From assembly GCA_022385755.1 (NCBI GenBank), contig MU278364.1, positions 186,001 to 250,000 on the forward strand: DNA of 64,000 bases, given 5' to 3'. The notes beneath the pieces are model-generated. The model searched no databases, was not told the DNA's origin, and was given only the letters and a program-made list of their open reading frames with translations. Below, in pieces: positions 1-12,248 of this stretch; position 1 is the stretch's first letter; the number at the start of each line of letters is the position of its first letter. The translations under genes and the position numbers were made by a program. The stretch is from Trametopsis cervina (lineage: Eukaryota; Basidiomycota; Agaricomycetes; Polyporales; Irpicaceae).

Positions 1-688
1 TTGTGCCCTCTCCGCGAGGTCGATCTTACCCATATCACCGACCTTGAGTGCCCCATCCACTGCGCTCAGCGCACTTCGACATCGCACCTTACCCGTCTCA
101 TCCTCCATAACGCCAGCCCTTCATTTTCAGCATCCGACGCGCTTCTGAAGATGCCTATCCGCTCAAACCTAACGCATCTCACTCTCAAGTTTTTCTCCAG
201 TGATCTCGACATCCTCAACAGTATCATCTTGTTTGCCCCGCGCCTTCGTAAGCTGAGGTTGATCGAACTGGTCAGCGCCGCGGTAAGTTCTTTCATAGGA
301 CCTAGATATTTTGTCATTTATGCGCCCGCAGCGGAACGGCAGAGTCTCTGCCCGCCGCGTCTGGAAGTCAGTTGGTCAAGTCTCCCATGCCCTCAAGAAG
401 CTTCGCTTCCTTGAGGAACTTATGGTGCAGTCCTCTGGGGAGCTTGCACGTGGAGATGCGCTGTTCTCTCGTCAAGAAGAACAACTTGTTCATGGCTGGC
501 TGACGGGATATTCTCGGCCATGGTCTAAACCTCAGCGCGCCGTCTACCACTCGAGGCTTTATCGGATCTCACTTTTGTATGGAACATCTCGACCCGGCAA
601 ACAGGTTTACAGTACTTGGATGAAAGGTGCTCCGCGGTGGGAGAGGGTCTCATACCAGGTTGGCTATTTAAAAGACGTTGTATTTTGA
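1..688 (+). CDS. F-box/LRR-like protein, C-terminal part (5' truncated by window edge)
   Basis: Two exons, 1-282 and 332-688, join in phase 0 across a 49-nt GT-AG intron (GTAAGT donor, CAG acceptor). The first exon is leucine-rich, with spaced Leu/Ile segments (LTRLILHNAS, LTHLTLKFF, LRKLRLIEL) like the LRR-like part of basidiomycete F-box proteins. The C-terminus has LYGTSRPGKQ and a Trp/Arg-rich end. Such proteins usually act as substrate adaptors of SCF ubiquitin ligases. The F-box itself would lie upstream of the window and is not visible, so the family call rests on the leucine-rich pattern alone. It has no operon-like link to the transposase 260 bp downstream. Confidence 0.6.
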
Positions 689-947
689 TATTCCCTGTTG
701 TAATAACCATGTAATCGTGCCGCGAGCTAGTCTCAATGTATCTTGTAACCTGTGGACCTTGACTGCGTGAGTAATGAGCGAACTGAGGGACAGGCTTCAA
801 GCGTCGATATCCTAAAATGAGCGACACCGAGCTTGCAGTAACTTACTGCTGGCGCTTTCCCGAATAAAGCTCTTTTCAGCTTTGTGGCGCTGTTTCTCGC
901 GCTTACAATCGCGCGCGCTGACTCCGGCCACGCCACTGCTACCTTCA
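689..947. other. Spacer between F-box-like gene and transposase
   Basis: No gene is seen. A TTTGTGGCGC / TTTCTCGCGC stretch near 883-900 resembles the TTTGTGGCCG subterminal motifs found near 11.33-11.54 kb. The left end of the putative CACTA element may therefore lie here, but no matching terminal inverted repeat was found. Confidence 0.3.
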
Positions 948-3900
948 ATGCCTTCACGTCCAGACGCATGGGAGCTATGCATATGCAGCAAGTGCGCGAA
1001 CGGTACCTGGAAAGACCACCGGGGCAAGGAGCACAAGGGAACGTACCAACGACCTGCAGTTATTCGCAAGCATCTTCAAGCGGACACGACCCGCGGTCGG
1101 AAGGAACAAAGAGCGACGGAGGCCCCTGGGTACAAGGTTACAGAAGACAGCAACAGCGGGAAAGACGCGATGGAAGGTCTTATTTTTCTTTCTACAGTAG
1201 CTGAGATTCCCGTTGCTCCGGGCGAGCTGGCTCCAAGCAGAACGACTGCGGAAAATGCTGGGAGAGTGAAGCGTGGCGACCTTCATCGTGCTGCTGTATC
1301 CCCTGTGAGTCACCTAAATAGTTTCTGTTCGTTGATTTGAATCTTACCTTGCCCAGGCTCCCACAGCTGAGTCGACGAGTAATTCCGCCAGGACGCCTAC
1401 GCGACCGGGCAAACGCAGCTTTGTCGAAGACTCTTCATCGGCTGACGGACCTGCTTACGGTGCAAAGAGATCGCGCGCGGTAAGAGTCTAGCTTGTATAC
1501 ACAGCAGCTATACATGAACATCCACATTCTAGACTGCAATCACTACTATCGAAGACACGTCTCCTTACACTGCTGCACATCCTTCTGAAACCACTGTGAG
1601 AACCACAAAGTAATATCAATTCCAGCAACGACTGACCACAAAAATAGCGGTTAGAAGATACCACTTCGTATCGCGAGGTTGCAGGTCTTCAGTCTTTGTT
1701 CCTCAAGAGGAAGCGGCGAATTATGCGGATCGCCAAAGTCCAATTCGTTCAACCACCGGGCACCTTAGACGAACAGCCGGGCGAGCTGGATCGCACCCAT
1801 GCAGATAGCTTACAGATTGCTATCTACATGGAGTGGCTCGAAGCCACCGTGGATGATATTCGCCGAGCAACGCCCACTGCGGATCGTGATCTCTCTGGAC
1901 GTCGGCGCGGATTGATCAAGGAGTTCGACGCGGAGCTCGCTCGCCTGAAGGCAATGAAGATGAATGACTGGGAACTTGAAAAGACTAGGGCAGGTCTTTA
2001 TGGCGGTGCGGACTCTTCAGCGAATAGTTCAGCACCTTTAGAGGTGGATAATAGTGAGTGGCATGAGAGCGCATGTGTATGACCAGCTAACTAGTACACA
2101 AAGGTGCTCGATTCCGCATTCCGCACGGCCAACCGTGGTTACTTGCAGCACTCTTCGCGGTCACCGCATTACATACATTGTCATCATTGGGGCGCGAACA
2201 GAGTTCGCTGCTGTTGAACGTCATACGGCTCCTGCTATTCGGCACACTCACTTGGCAGCAAACTCGCATGATATTTTGGCCTGAAGAGAACCCTTCACCG
2301 CCACAGTTGTCCGCAGACCAAGAATCAGTAGTGAAGACTATTCCTCTAGATGTCAGAACCGCAATCAAGCGCCTCGGGCTGGATCCCAATTATACAGTAT
2401 ATGCATGCTGCCCCCGGTGTTATTGCACCTACCCACCGTCATCCGAAGGCCTTAAATATCCGAAGCACTGCCTGCATCGCGAAACGGCAGTGGATGATCC
2501 CTGTGGCGCCGATCTCCTTATGCGTGGCGGTGAGAAGATGCAGGAGTGGGTTCCGAAGAAACCTTTCCCTGTGCAGAGTCTCAGTCAGTGGCTAGGACAA
2601 CTTGTAGCTCGTCCGGGGATGGAGGCGATTCTTGAGAAAGGCTGGGACATACCACCTGGCTGTGAGAATAACTGGTCGGACATTATGCATTCACCTGGGA
2701 TACGGGAATTTCGAGGTCTCGAGGGGAACCGCCTCTTCTCTGTCCAACCCGCCGGGTCATATCACCTGGTTTTCAGTCTATTCGTCGACTGGTTCAATCC
2801 TTACGGTAACAAGAAGGCTGGAAAATCGCATTCCGTTGGGGCTATCTATATGGCCTGCCTCAACCTACCACCAGAGATTCGGTACCGTACCGAGAACATC
2901 TTCCTCGCCGGCATTACACCTGGTCCTCAAGAGCCGTCTCTTGGTCAGCTGAATCATTTCTTGAAGCCTCTCGTTGACGAACTTGTGTTACTCTGGACTC
3001 GTGGTATGCATGCCGCAAAGACAGCAACACGATCTTACGGCTGCCATATCCGTGCGGCCGTGATTCCGCTTGTCTGTGATCTCCCCGCTCTTCGAAAAGT
3101 GGCCGGCTACTCTGGGCACAGCTCCAAGAACATCTGCTCGTTTTGCGACCTGCAGAAGGATAATCTCAACAGTCTAGATCGGGCGGCTTGGAGATCCAGA
3201 ACATGGGATGAACATATCAAGCTTGCTGAAGAGTGGCGGGATGCACCCGATAGCAAAGCACGTCAGGCACTATACAAGGAATATGGCATACGATGGTCAG
3301 AAATGCTACGCCTTCCTTACTGGGACCCGACTCGCTACACCGTGGTGGATGCAATGCATAACCTCTACCTAGGAGAGCTTCGTCACCACTGCATGGAGGT
3401 CCTTGGCATCGACATCACCGGAAGGCCATCGGAGGAGAAGGCAACGACCCCTCATACTCCTGCAGAACAACTCGAGTGGCTACAGAAGGTGATAAAGGCG
3501 ATGCACCAGCAGTCCGAGAGCGCGTTGATGATCCCACGAAAGGGGTACCTTGTTGCCGTCGCTGATCTTAACTCAGTTTACCCTCAGAGCTTCACAAAAC
3601 GCGACTATGCTGTCGCGCTCCTCAGCTGGGTATTTTATATATTTTCTCACTGACCTTAGCGGCGCTGACGAAGTTTTTTCAGTACCAAACAAAAGGCGAA
3701 GCTATACCTATCAAGATTCCGCCCGTGCTAGATTGGCCGACTTCAGATTTCAAACTTCTTGACCACCCCTCCGATCTTTCTCAGTTCCGTTTAATCAGTG
3801 CCGACGTGTTAGTTGCAATCCGCGAGGACATTCAGAAGACAGTCTTACCTTCTTGGATGGCCCATCCGCCTCGCAATTTTGGCAGCCCGAGTCATGGTAA

Positions 3901-5119
3901 ACTAAAGGCCGACCAATGGCGGACGGTGACTACAATCAGCATGGTAATCACACTGGTCCGGATCTGGGGGAGTTCTACCGCAAGTGGACGTGAACGTGAC
4001 CTGCTCGAGAACTTCTTGCATCTTGTAGTAGCGGTTGAGGCCAGTACAAGCAAGATAATGTCCAAGGAACGAGCCGAATTCTTTGATCACCATATGTACG
4101 CTTATCTTGTTTCCCTTCGCGAGCTATTCGACCACGATCTCGTTCCCAATCATCACTTGGCACTCCATCTTCGGGAATGCATGGAGATGTTCGGTCCAGT
4201 TCATTCATGGTGGGCGTTCCCGTTTGAGAGGTACAACGGAGTGATTGCCAAGCTGAATACCAACAACAAGTCCGGTAAGTGTTCCGCGATCTTCTTCTGC
4301 ATTTCACTGACTCCTTGCACAAGCGGAGATGCCTGTCACCTTTATGCGGTACTTCTGTATTGGAGCTAATTTGCGGGCAATGATCGCTAGCATGCCGTGG
4401 CCCGAACACGAGTACTACGAGGCATTTTCAAAGTCATTCAACCATGTAATCGGCGATGCCCTTCGTGGTCTGCCTGGCATCATCTCCTCTTCGGCGACTG
4501 ATTTCGTCTATGACTACAAAGGCGCCAGGGAGCTTCCTCTCGATGTCTACAGCATGCTCCTGGTTAGATTGAATGCGGCTTCCGGACCGCGATATGCTTC
4601 CGCCTATGAAAGGTCCGGAGACGGTCTGTCACCACTCAACACCCAAGCACAATACGTCAATAAAGTGGCAATAAATGGGCTCGATTTCGCGACAGACAAA
4701 GCCAGACGTGGAGCGCGAAGCTCATACGTCCTGTTCCAATGTCTTGACCCGGATTCCGGCACGATTGACACATATCCTGGTCAAATCCAGGAGATATTCT
4801 ACCATATCCGTCGCGAACACGATGGTTTGCGAACACAGCCGTTTTTTATAATCCACCGATATTCTCCGCTGACAGCTGATCACCAAGAATTGGACATATA
4901 TCGTCTGTGGCCAGGCCTCTACACCGCACTCTATTACAACGTCCACGAAGAAAGAAAATTCATTGTCTGTGCAGACGAAATTGTGTCGCACTTCGCAGCA
5001 TATATATACACACCACATGATATCGCACGCGAATGCATTTTAGTACGTTCGCTCAACCGGGTAAGAGGATTCGTGTTGCTGCTGCATTGCCATTACTGAT
5101 AAAATTGTAGCGACTTTGA
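948..5119 (+). CDS. CACTA-type (Tnp2/En-Spm superfamily) transposase, apparently intact
   Basis: Eight exons join in frame: 948-1304, 1357-1479, 1533-1595, 1648-2053, 2104-3629, 3683-4274, 4324-5060 and 5111-5119, giving about 1,270 aa. The N-terminus holds a Cys/His cluster (CICSKCANG, then RPAVIRKHL) typical of the zinc-finger start of basidiomycete Tnp2 proteins. The central region carries the hallmark VVDAMHNLYLGELRHH, preceded by a Cys-rich CSFCDL segment, and later HSWWAFPFERYNG, the conserved Trp/Phe block of this family. It is expected to bind element ends and catalyse cut-and-paste transposition in the nucleus. No stop or frameshift was found, so it may be recently active. The last exon adds only two codons and is the least certain. 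The SUN-domain gene follows 660 bp downstream on the same strand. Confidence 0.9.
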
Positions 5120-5782
5120 GATAACACTGCGAGAGCGGGAGAGGGTACGTCAAACAAAAGCCAGCGAGAGCGCGGTCGTGAGAGCAAGCGAGAGCGTGGA
5201 TGTGATAGCAAGAAGGGACGGATGCGAGGCATGGGGATGAAATGAGCGTAGCTGAGCTAGTATGGATGATAATGTTTAGAATTACTCCCAAGAGTGTACA
5301 GTGAGAGCTGCGGACGAACCTTATCGCTGCTGTACATCACTCGGTGACATGTGGTTTGCTAGCGGCTGCCTTCTTCACGCGATGGCGCCGTTGTATCGCT
5401 GGGAAGGTGCAGGGTACGCATTTTCGCTCGACTGGGAGTTCTACTTGCCCATCATCGATTGCTATAACGGATGGCTCGTCACACCCTTCAGCGATCTTCA
5501 GCGCATTGATCCTCTCTCGAATCAGTCTGCGCGTTGATGCACAAGAATCAGAGCCAATGGAATCACAATACATCAATTCTACTGACCTGTGTTCCGTCTC
5601 GAAGTCCATTTTCTCAGAGCCGGCCATTGCGCGTAATTGGGTAATTTGGCGACTTCGTATCGCCTCGGAAAAACGCGTTTATGGGGCCTTTATGAGCGTT
5701 TTTCTGGGCAGATAGCGCCCTAGAGCTGCCACTCGCGTCCCCTAGCCCTTCCTCAACATCACACTCAACTTCTACGTTTGCA
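5120..5782. other. Intergenic region between transposase and SUN gene
   Basis: No convincing gene. It contains degenerate AGCGAGAGCG-type direct repeats at about 5160-5200. A 96-codon minus-strand reading frame (5337-5627) starts with ATG but has no recognisable domain or splice context. Confidence 0.4.
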
Positions 5783-7001
5783 ATGGTCGCGCCCACGAGC
5801 GAGGATCCCAACAGGCTGCACCCTTCGCGATTTGGGTATGAAACCGGGACCCAAAGGAAAAGTAGGTAGCTTCGAGATAAGTAAAATTACCGCATGCTAA
5901 GCTAAGTCTTTGGGTTCACTAGAGCATAAGCGTACCGTTCGGTTCTCGGACGAAGAATCTCATAGCTCTGGTCGTTCCGAGAGCGACTATGAGCCTTCCG
6001 CGAACCCACGCCACCGTCGTCGCAGGTCAAGAACTTCATTTCTGGAGTCCCGCGCGTCATGGCTGTCGACGTTGTTCGCAATGCTACTCTGCGTGCTTCT
6101 AATGGCTATGCTATCGCCATCTTGGTCCGAGCAGCTCGCAAACAGATTCCATATTCTCCTCGGCTCACTCTTGTCTCTGTCGACATCTCTGTCAAAGTAT
6201 CGCCTCGCTCCTGCTCCTGAAAAACAACCAAGCCCAACACTTGCATCCACGGCGTCCTCGTCTAATATTGAGGTCATGATCGCGGACAGCGCACTCTCTC
6301 AATTACTTGAACAGCTTGTGGATCGCAAAGTCAGCGAGTTTATGCCGGCAACTGTCATACGGCGCGATTTTGCTCTGGAGGCGGACGGGGGTATGGTGGA
6401 GTGTAGCCTCACAACAGGATGTTTCCCGTGGAGCACGTATGGATGGGGATCTTCGCCGACCCGCGCTATCACAGAGGATGTACGAATCGGTCAATGCTGG
6501 CTAGTTCATTCCCCTCACGCTCGACTTGGGGTGGTTCTCGCAGAACCAATCTATCCGACACATGTTACCATCGATCATGTTCCAAGACAGCTCGCTGCGG
6601 ACATAGGAGAAGCCCCGCATGCCATGACTCTTTGGGGTGTTGTAGACGGTCAGGAGAACTTATCCCGCTACACGGCAATGAGTCTTAACGCAGAGCTTGA
6701 GGGTGCCTCTACAATGAAGCAGTACTTCGTCATTCCTCTCGCCTCATTTGAGTATGATATCACGCGGTCACCTTCTCAATCGTTTCCTATCTACGATCAC
6801 ATACGGCAGTCGGGTATGGATTTTGGAATCGTCGTCCTCGAAATTCGAAGTAATTGGGGCTCGCAAAAGAGTTGCCTATATCGCCTGCGGGTACATGGTT
6901 CCTCTAGTCTTGATACGGAGTATGTCTATCACATGTCTTTATTTTATTCCTGTGCTAATGACTTCCACGTAACATGCAGGAATGTTTCACACTTACCATG
7001 A
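5783..7001 (+). CDS. SUN-domain (Sad1/UNC-84) protein
   Basis: Model: exons 5783-5861, 5923-6919 and 6980-7001, about 365 aa. The ATG at 5783 was chosen because the long frame opens without an ATG and an in-frame GTAGGT...CACTAG intron links it to this upstream exon. Domain order: basic, Ser/Arg-rich N-terminus; one transmembrane helix (around residues 75-95, LFAMLLCVLLMAML); a short linker; then the SUN domain. SUN marks are VTIDHVPRQL, the YDI...Q.FPI segment, and the terminal FGIVVLEIRSNWGSQ...CLYRLRVHG block. SUN proteins sit in the inner nuclear membrane and bind KASH proteins in the perinuclear space. The 60-nt last intron is a multiple of three without a stop, so retention would add 20 codons. 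Its place between two transposon-like genes suggests cargo (inference). Confidence 0.88.
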
Positions 7002-7228
7002 GCCGTCTTATGTAGCCACCTCGCGCCTACCTAATTTCCTCAAGTTGCTTCATGTAGTAATAATGCGCTTTGTAGCGCAACTAGATACTCTAATAGCTCT
7101 TTGTATGAACCTGATATATATAATCGCAATATGAAGGCCTCAGCTGCTCTTCAAACCACTATTCCCCCTTCCTCCACACATTGAGAAACGAGCTTGAACG
7201 ACGGTCGTTGCAATCTGGAACGTTGAGA

Positions 7229-10200
7229 ATGTTAAACCCAGACCCGGTGCGGTTTTCCGAATCGGGAGAGGCACTGCCGCCGAACTGGCAGCCACCGCTA
7301 CCAGCTCCTGCCCCCATAGAAGGCGTGGAAAGACATCGACCAGCACCGACCGCAAATATCACAGGCACAAAACGAAGTGAGAGACTGAAGGAGCCATCCA
7401 ATACCAAAGCTCGGAAGACGGCGCAGAACGTATGTATACTACTTTCACCAACGATCGTACACTTGAGCAGAGCATTAATCTGCCATCATACATACCAGAG
7501 TAATGCACCTGTACTCGAGATTGATGACACACGAGCGCAGCCTGGTGAACTCAAAGTCGCCATACGGCGTTCGCGGCGACTCCGTTCTCAGGATCCTCCA
7601 CAACAATCAGCATCGGGCAAGGAAAAAGAAGCCACTCGTATCCTGCTGCCTCCTATTCAACAGAATATAAGCACAGTGAGTCATCCAAACCGATGGAATT
7701 GCATAGCTATATACTTACTGATAATCTGCTATGGTAGACCCCTCCAACAACGCCTCTGACAAGTATCTCACCCACTGTCCATGGACCATCGGAGTTCCTC
7801 GATGGCGGTCATATCCATAATGGGGTGGACGGAATAGTTACGGAGACGGATACAGAGGATGAATACAGACACGGAGAAGTTGCAGAGGCAGACGGGACTA
7901 CGCCGAAGGGGGACAGAAGAGTCGCGGGGTTAGACGGAACGGTCACCACTGTGGACCCAGCTTTGACCGTTGAAGGCAGCAGGATGGTATCTGAGCGCAA
8001 CAATGGGATGGAGGTTGACAGCGCCGAATCATCTCAGCATTCAACACAGGCCAGCTCAGAAGACGAGAGCTCGTCGGCGTTCGGATCGCAAGATGATCAA
8101 TACATGACCGATGGATCGAATACACCGCAGCAGGCAAGTCTTATTTTCTTTTTCTTTACTGACGATAGCTGATAGATTTTGAGTGTAGTCACCGTCTCTC
8201 AGGCGAGCAGCACCACTCCCTCCTGTGCCAACACTGCCCACGGAAATGCCTAAAGCTCCGGCTCTTTTTTCGCAACCCTCGCTACATCCCTCGATCCAGC
8301 CCTCACACTCGCCTCATACTTTTCCCCACTTGCCATACCCACCCCAAATGGCAAGCGGACAACCTTCCGCCCATCTGATGGCACCTCCGCTGCACATTCC
8401 CCAGGCTGCAATGCCAAATTTCTCGGCCTTCACCTTCCCTAGTTTTTCTCCACAGTACACCTTCAATCCTGCGTATGGTATGTATACTCCTGCGCAACAT
8501 CCTGCCGGTAGTGCCCAGCTACTGCAGAATCAACATCAGCTGTCCATGCAGTCCACGCCCGGGTCTCACGTATTCAATCTGAACACAGGCTTGACGGCTA
8601 ACGACCAGGTACCTTCTACTTCGTATGTATACTTTCGCATTTACTCAACTATGACGCTCTTAGAACAATACTAAGGAAGTCAGTTCGAAAAAGGACAAGG
8701 GGAAAAAGCCTAAGTCTAGGAAGCAGCCTGTACGTCGCCATTGTCATATCCCTTACTGTTAATCAATCTTATGCTTTACAGCGTCCAATCAGCCGAGAGA
8801 GCTCTGGTTTTTCGGAATCGTCTCAGTCATACACGCTTCCGCCGCTGCCCCCTGCTCGCAACGCGCAACCTGGTCCATCCAGGACTAATTCGGAATTCAG
8901 ATGGCCCCTTCCTCCTGCTCATTTCACTCCATCCCCGCTGCCGCCTGCTTCGCAAGCGGCGTTGTTGACTTCTTTGACGACACCGGCCGTGCAACAACCA
9001 CAGACAACTACGCCGCCCGTCCCTCCGTCGTCCGCGTTGTTGCCTCCTTTAACGACGCCGGCTGCGCAACAACCACGCACAACTACGCCGCTTGTCTCTC
9101 GGCCGGCTCCTTTTGCTACGTTCAAACCGCTCGTGCATGAGCAAACGCAACCTTCCTCTGTTGCGACGGCGGGCAGTGTAAGTTTCATCACATATTTTAT
9201 ACTAGTCGCTGAGCTTCCTTACAGGGCTTCGCGGAGAGTATCGGAAGTGAAGGGAATATAGCATATCAACTACGAGTACTGCAGAGGTTGGCAGATCTGG
9301 AAAACACGAACGCGAAATTGCTTACAGCACTTGAGGAGACATCCAAAAAAGCTGTAATGGAGTAAGTATGCGGACATCAGTTATGCAATTCACCCTTGCT
9401 CACTGTTTCCTAGTCAGCAAGTCCGGAAGGAGATGCGAACCCTCAAGGACGACATTTCCGGTCTCAGAGTCGCCCAAATCGTACACACTTCGTTAAGTCG
9501 TAAACGAGCCGCTGAACGAGAGCGTCGGAGTGGTGCTTCTGCGGCAGCGTTCGCCTCTATAAGTAAAACCTCCCGCAAAGGGAAAGGGAGGGCAACATTT
9601 TCAGATCCTGGTGACGACGCGGACTTGGAAGATGAAGATGACGGGAATGAGAGTGATGAGGATGTGGGCCGAAAACGTGCAGGTCGCCACCGCAGAAAGG
9701 GAGCGGCAGAGACCGGTGCAGAAGGGAAAGGCCGCGAAGGAGGGGGAGAGGGAGCGGAAGGGGAAGGGGAAGGAGAAGGAGAAGGGGAAGGGGAAGGGGA
9801 AGGGGAAGGAAGTAACGGCGGGCAACCGGGAGGAGAGGGAGGACGAGATGAGAGTGGTGAGGGCGGCAGTGAAGGGGGTAGGAAAGACGAAGGCAACGGC
9901 GATGGTAGGAGAGGCGGAGGCGGGGGCGGAGGCGGAGGCGGAGGCGGAGGCGGGGGCGGGGGCGGGGGCGGGGGCGGAGGCGGAGGCGGCGGGAGTGGCA
10001 GTGGCGGTAGACGAAGAAGCGACGGGAGCCCTGGTCACAACGCCGACAACGCACACGTCGACTTATCCTCTCACGTGAACGTGATTCGCGCAGCCCTCCG
10101 CAAGCACATTAAGGCCATGATAGGGCTCAAAGACTACTCCCAGCTGCCTTTGAAGTGCCAGCCGCTCACTGACGAAGAAGTTGAGGCCTATCTTCATGAC

Positions 10201-11010
10201 GAGCCCCATGCACCTCTTGTCACCTCAAAGAAGCTGCGCGTGGATTTGGAACATGGATGGAAAACTTTTGCATACAACGGCGAGGTCGCGGCAATGATTA
10301 TCAAGGATTTCTTGGACTCCATCGATGGCGGTAGCTATCCGCAGGTGTGTGTCCCTAAGCAGTTACTTTCTGAGAGTGTTATAGGCGAGATGCTGGACAC
10401 CCACATCATCCGCCTTCGTGGACTCTATCGGAAATACAAGAATGCAAACCACAAGGCGATCGCAACTCTTAACAATGCGAAGTCCAGCAGGTGGGGTAGG
10501 CGAAGAACGGTATGCGCTTGTTATATTCTCTCATAATGTTTCTCAATACCATGCTAGCTTTGGGAGTCTCGCATTATTGCTCTGGCGAGGCGAACCTCCC
10601 TGGGTCACATTTTGAACTTATTACAAGCAATGAAGCCCTGCAACATGAGCGAAGATGAAATCATCGGTCCGGTCCACCCGCCAGTGTTCGAAATTCGTTA
10701 CGCAGAGTGGCAGAGCACCGAACTGCGCCAATGTATGTCATGTATCGACGAACTCTTTAGGAAAGACTGGGCTGGCGGAATGAGGGCAGGCAATCCCCCT
10801 CGGACTCTCACCCCTTCGAAGGATGGCTCTACTGCGCGCGTGCAAGCTCCGAAAGGTCTCCCTCGGAATTGCTATGATGCTAAGTGGCTGAAATCTCTCA
10901 AGGCGCATCAGGTTCGGGCTTTGGACATACAAGAGACTGTAGTTGACCTCGTCATTCCGGATAATGTCGATGAGCAGAGTGATGTTGAAATAGAGCAGAT
11001 GGTCGTGTAA
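7229..11010 (+). CDS. Large low-complexity/coiled-coil protein of putative CACTA element, function unknown
   Basis: Nine exons in frame: 7229-7429, 7499-7675, 7738-8133, 8189-8608, 8664-8729, 8782-9177, 9225-9361, 9414-10509 and 10558-11010, about 1,113 aa. The third intron has a GC donor (GGCAAGT at 8133-8139). The N-terminal two thirds are Pro/Thr/Ser-rich and disordered. A heptad-like segment follows (YQLRVLQRLADLENTNAKLL and onward), then a Glu/Gly tract encoded by GAAGGG and GGAGGC repeats (about 9720-9990), and a folded-looking C-terminal domain (about 330 aa) with several Trp residues (LEHGWKTF, RYAEWQS, DAKWLKSL). I do not recognise a named domain. A second ORF next to Tnp2 recalls the TNPA-like DNA-binding partner of plant CACTA elements; this is analogy only. 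It could also be a host gene. Confidence 0.72.
9720..9990 (+). repeat. GAAGGG/GGAGGC microsatellite inside coding sequence
   Basis: Purine-rich hexamer runs: GAAGGG-type repeats encode alternating Gly/Glu, then GGGGGC/GGAGGC repeats encode a run of about 25 glycines. The tract is a likely site of length variation between strains. Confidence 0.85.
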
Positions 11011-11239
11011 TTGCCCCACCAAGGAGTATCAATCGTATCTTATTTATGTATCAGTCAATCTAGCGACGTAACGCTCATAACTGCGTCTCAGTACACATAG
11101 CGACAAAACGCTCCGAAGTGCGTCGTACCTCAATTAGACGCGTGAAGACGACGCCACAATGCTACCGCTTCCTATTACGGTATGTAGCCTCTCTACACAT
11201 TTATTCGTCAATTACACACCGCTCGATATTATACCATAT

Positions 11240-11602
11240 CTGAGAATGAAAAAAGACCAAAAGATTAAACTAACTGACCTATTTCTTCTGCCGGGGAAGC
11301 CGTGGATGGTGTCTCCTTTATCGCGCATTTGTGGCCGACGGAAACCGCACAAAAAGGTATCCATTTCGCGCGTGGGAAATACGCGACAAAGTCTTGCTTT
11401 TCCCGGCCGCGAAATCGCCCGCAAAGGAACAAACAGCGCCCCTTGTGTCCTGCGCGACAATCCTTTGCTTTCTTTGATGTTTCAGCGGCCACAAAACAAT
11501 GGGATATGAAACACATCCCATGGTGTTGTGGTCGCTCAAACATCGATAGTTTTGACGACTTTTCGACGACTTTTCGGCCTGCTCAAAGGCTTTTCAAGTG
11601 TA
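11240..11602. mobile_element. Candidate right terminus and subterminal region of a CACTA element
   Basis: Dense motif repeats follow the last gene of the transposon-like block. An imperfect inverted repeat spans about 11480-11547: GATGTTT..GCGGCCACAAAACAATGGGAT is mirrored by ATCCCATGGTGTTGTGGTCGC..AAACATC, reading the two arms outward. A direct 11-bp duplication GACGACTTTTC lies just before the end. The last bases, read outward on the minus strand, start CACTTGAAAAGCC, similar to CACT-starting CACTA termini. No matching left end was found, so the border at about 11602 is a proposal. Confidence 0.45.
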
Positions 11603-12248
11603 AGATCTGTCGTTGTTCATTTGTGTCATAAACATTTATTTATTTCAACAAGACAAAATAATAAGAATAGTAACCAAATAATAAGCTATTACCAAGTGAG
11701 AAAACTGCATTATAACATCTAAAAAGGAATCTTATTCATTCGTTTTCGCACGACATCTCGGCGGGCTCGCATTGGGCTGTGCCTGTGGTGTCAATCGCTT
11801 GACAGGCACCGGAATTTCATCAAACGCCCTCTCCCGCTACCCCGATAGCAATTCTCCTTCCCATCGCGAGCATGCAATGCATGGCTGAGGTTTCGTGAGG
11901 GTACTTGTAGATACAGGTTTGGCTGTCGACTCTATTCAAGCAGCATCAGTACCGGACCTCAACTTGCGTAAATCGTAACCCAATATCATCCCATCTCACC
12001 AACTGTCAAACCCGTGATTACCTCCGCTAGACGGCGTAATCAATTATGTTCCTAATTTGTCAGTGGGAGGGAACAACGGCGTTGCCAAACCGTGCTGCGC
12101 TGTTTTTCCAACTTGCGTCTCTTCTCTGTTCTCTCGCCTGTAGCTGTTTCGAAAAGACTCTTCCCTCGGTGCTCTAGAGGCTGTAATCACCTCCTCGTTC
12201 ATTCATTTTCGCCACACTATCGTTTACTTGCTCACCTTCCTTACCCAA
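11603..12248. other. Intergenic region upstream of barrel gene A
   Basis: AT-rich start (11640-11730), then mixed sequence; no gene is seen. The 5' part is outside the proposed transposon end. The 3' part should hold the promoter of the first barrel gene. Confidence 0.5.

Noticed and set aside
5337..5627. 96-codon minus-strand frame starting with ATG between transposase and SUN gene
   Set aside because: No domain, no paralogue, no promoter or splice support; it lies in the presumed non-coding part of the element.
9557..10056. Long minus-strand frames opposite the Glu/Gly repeat tract
   Set aside because: They are antisense shadows of GAAGGG/GGAGGC repeats (Arg/Pro/Leu or Ala/Pro runs) and have no independent support.
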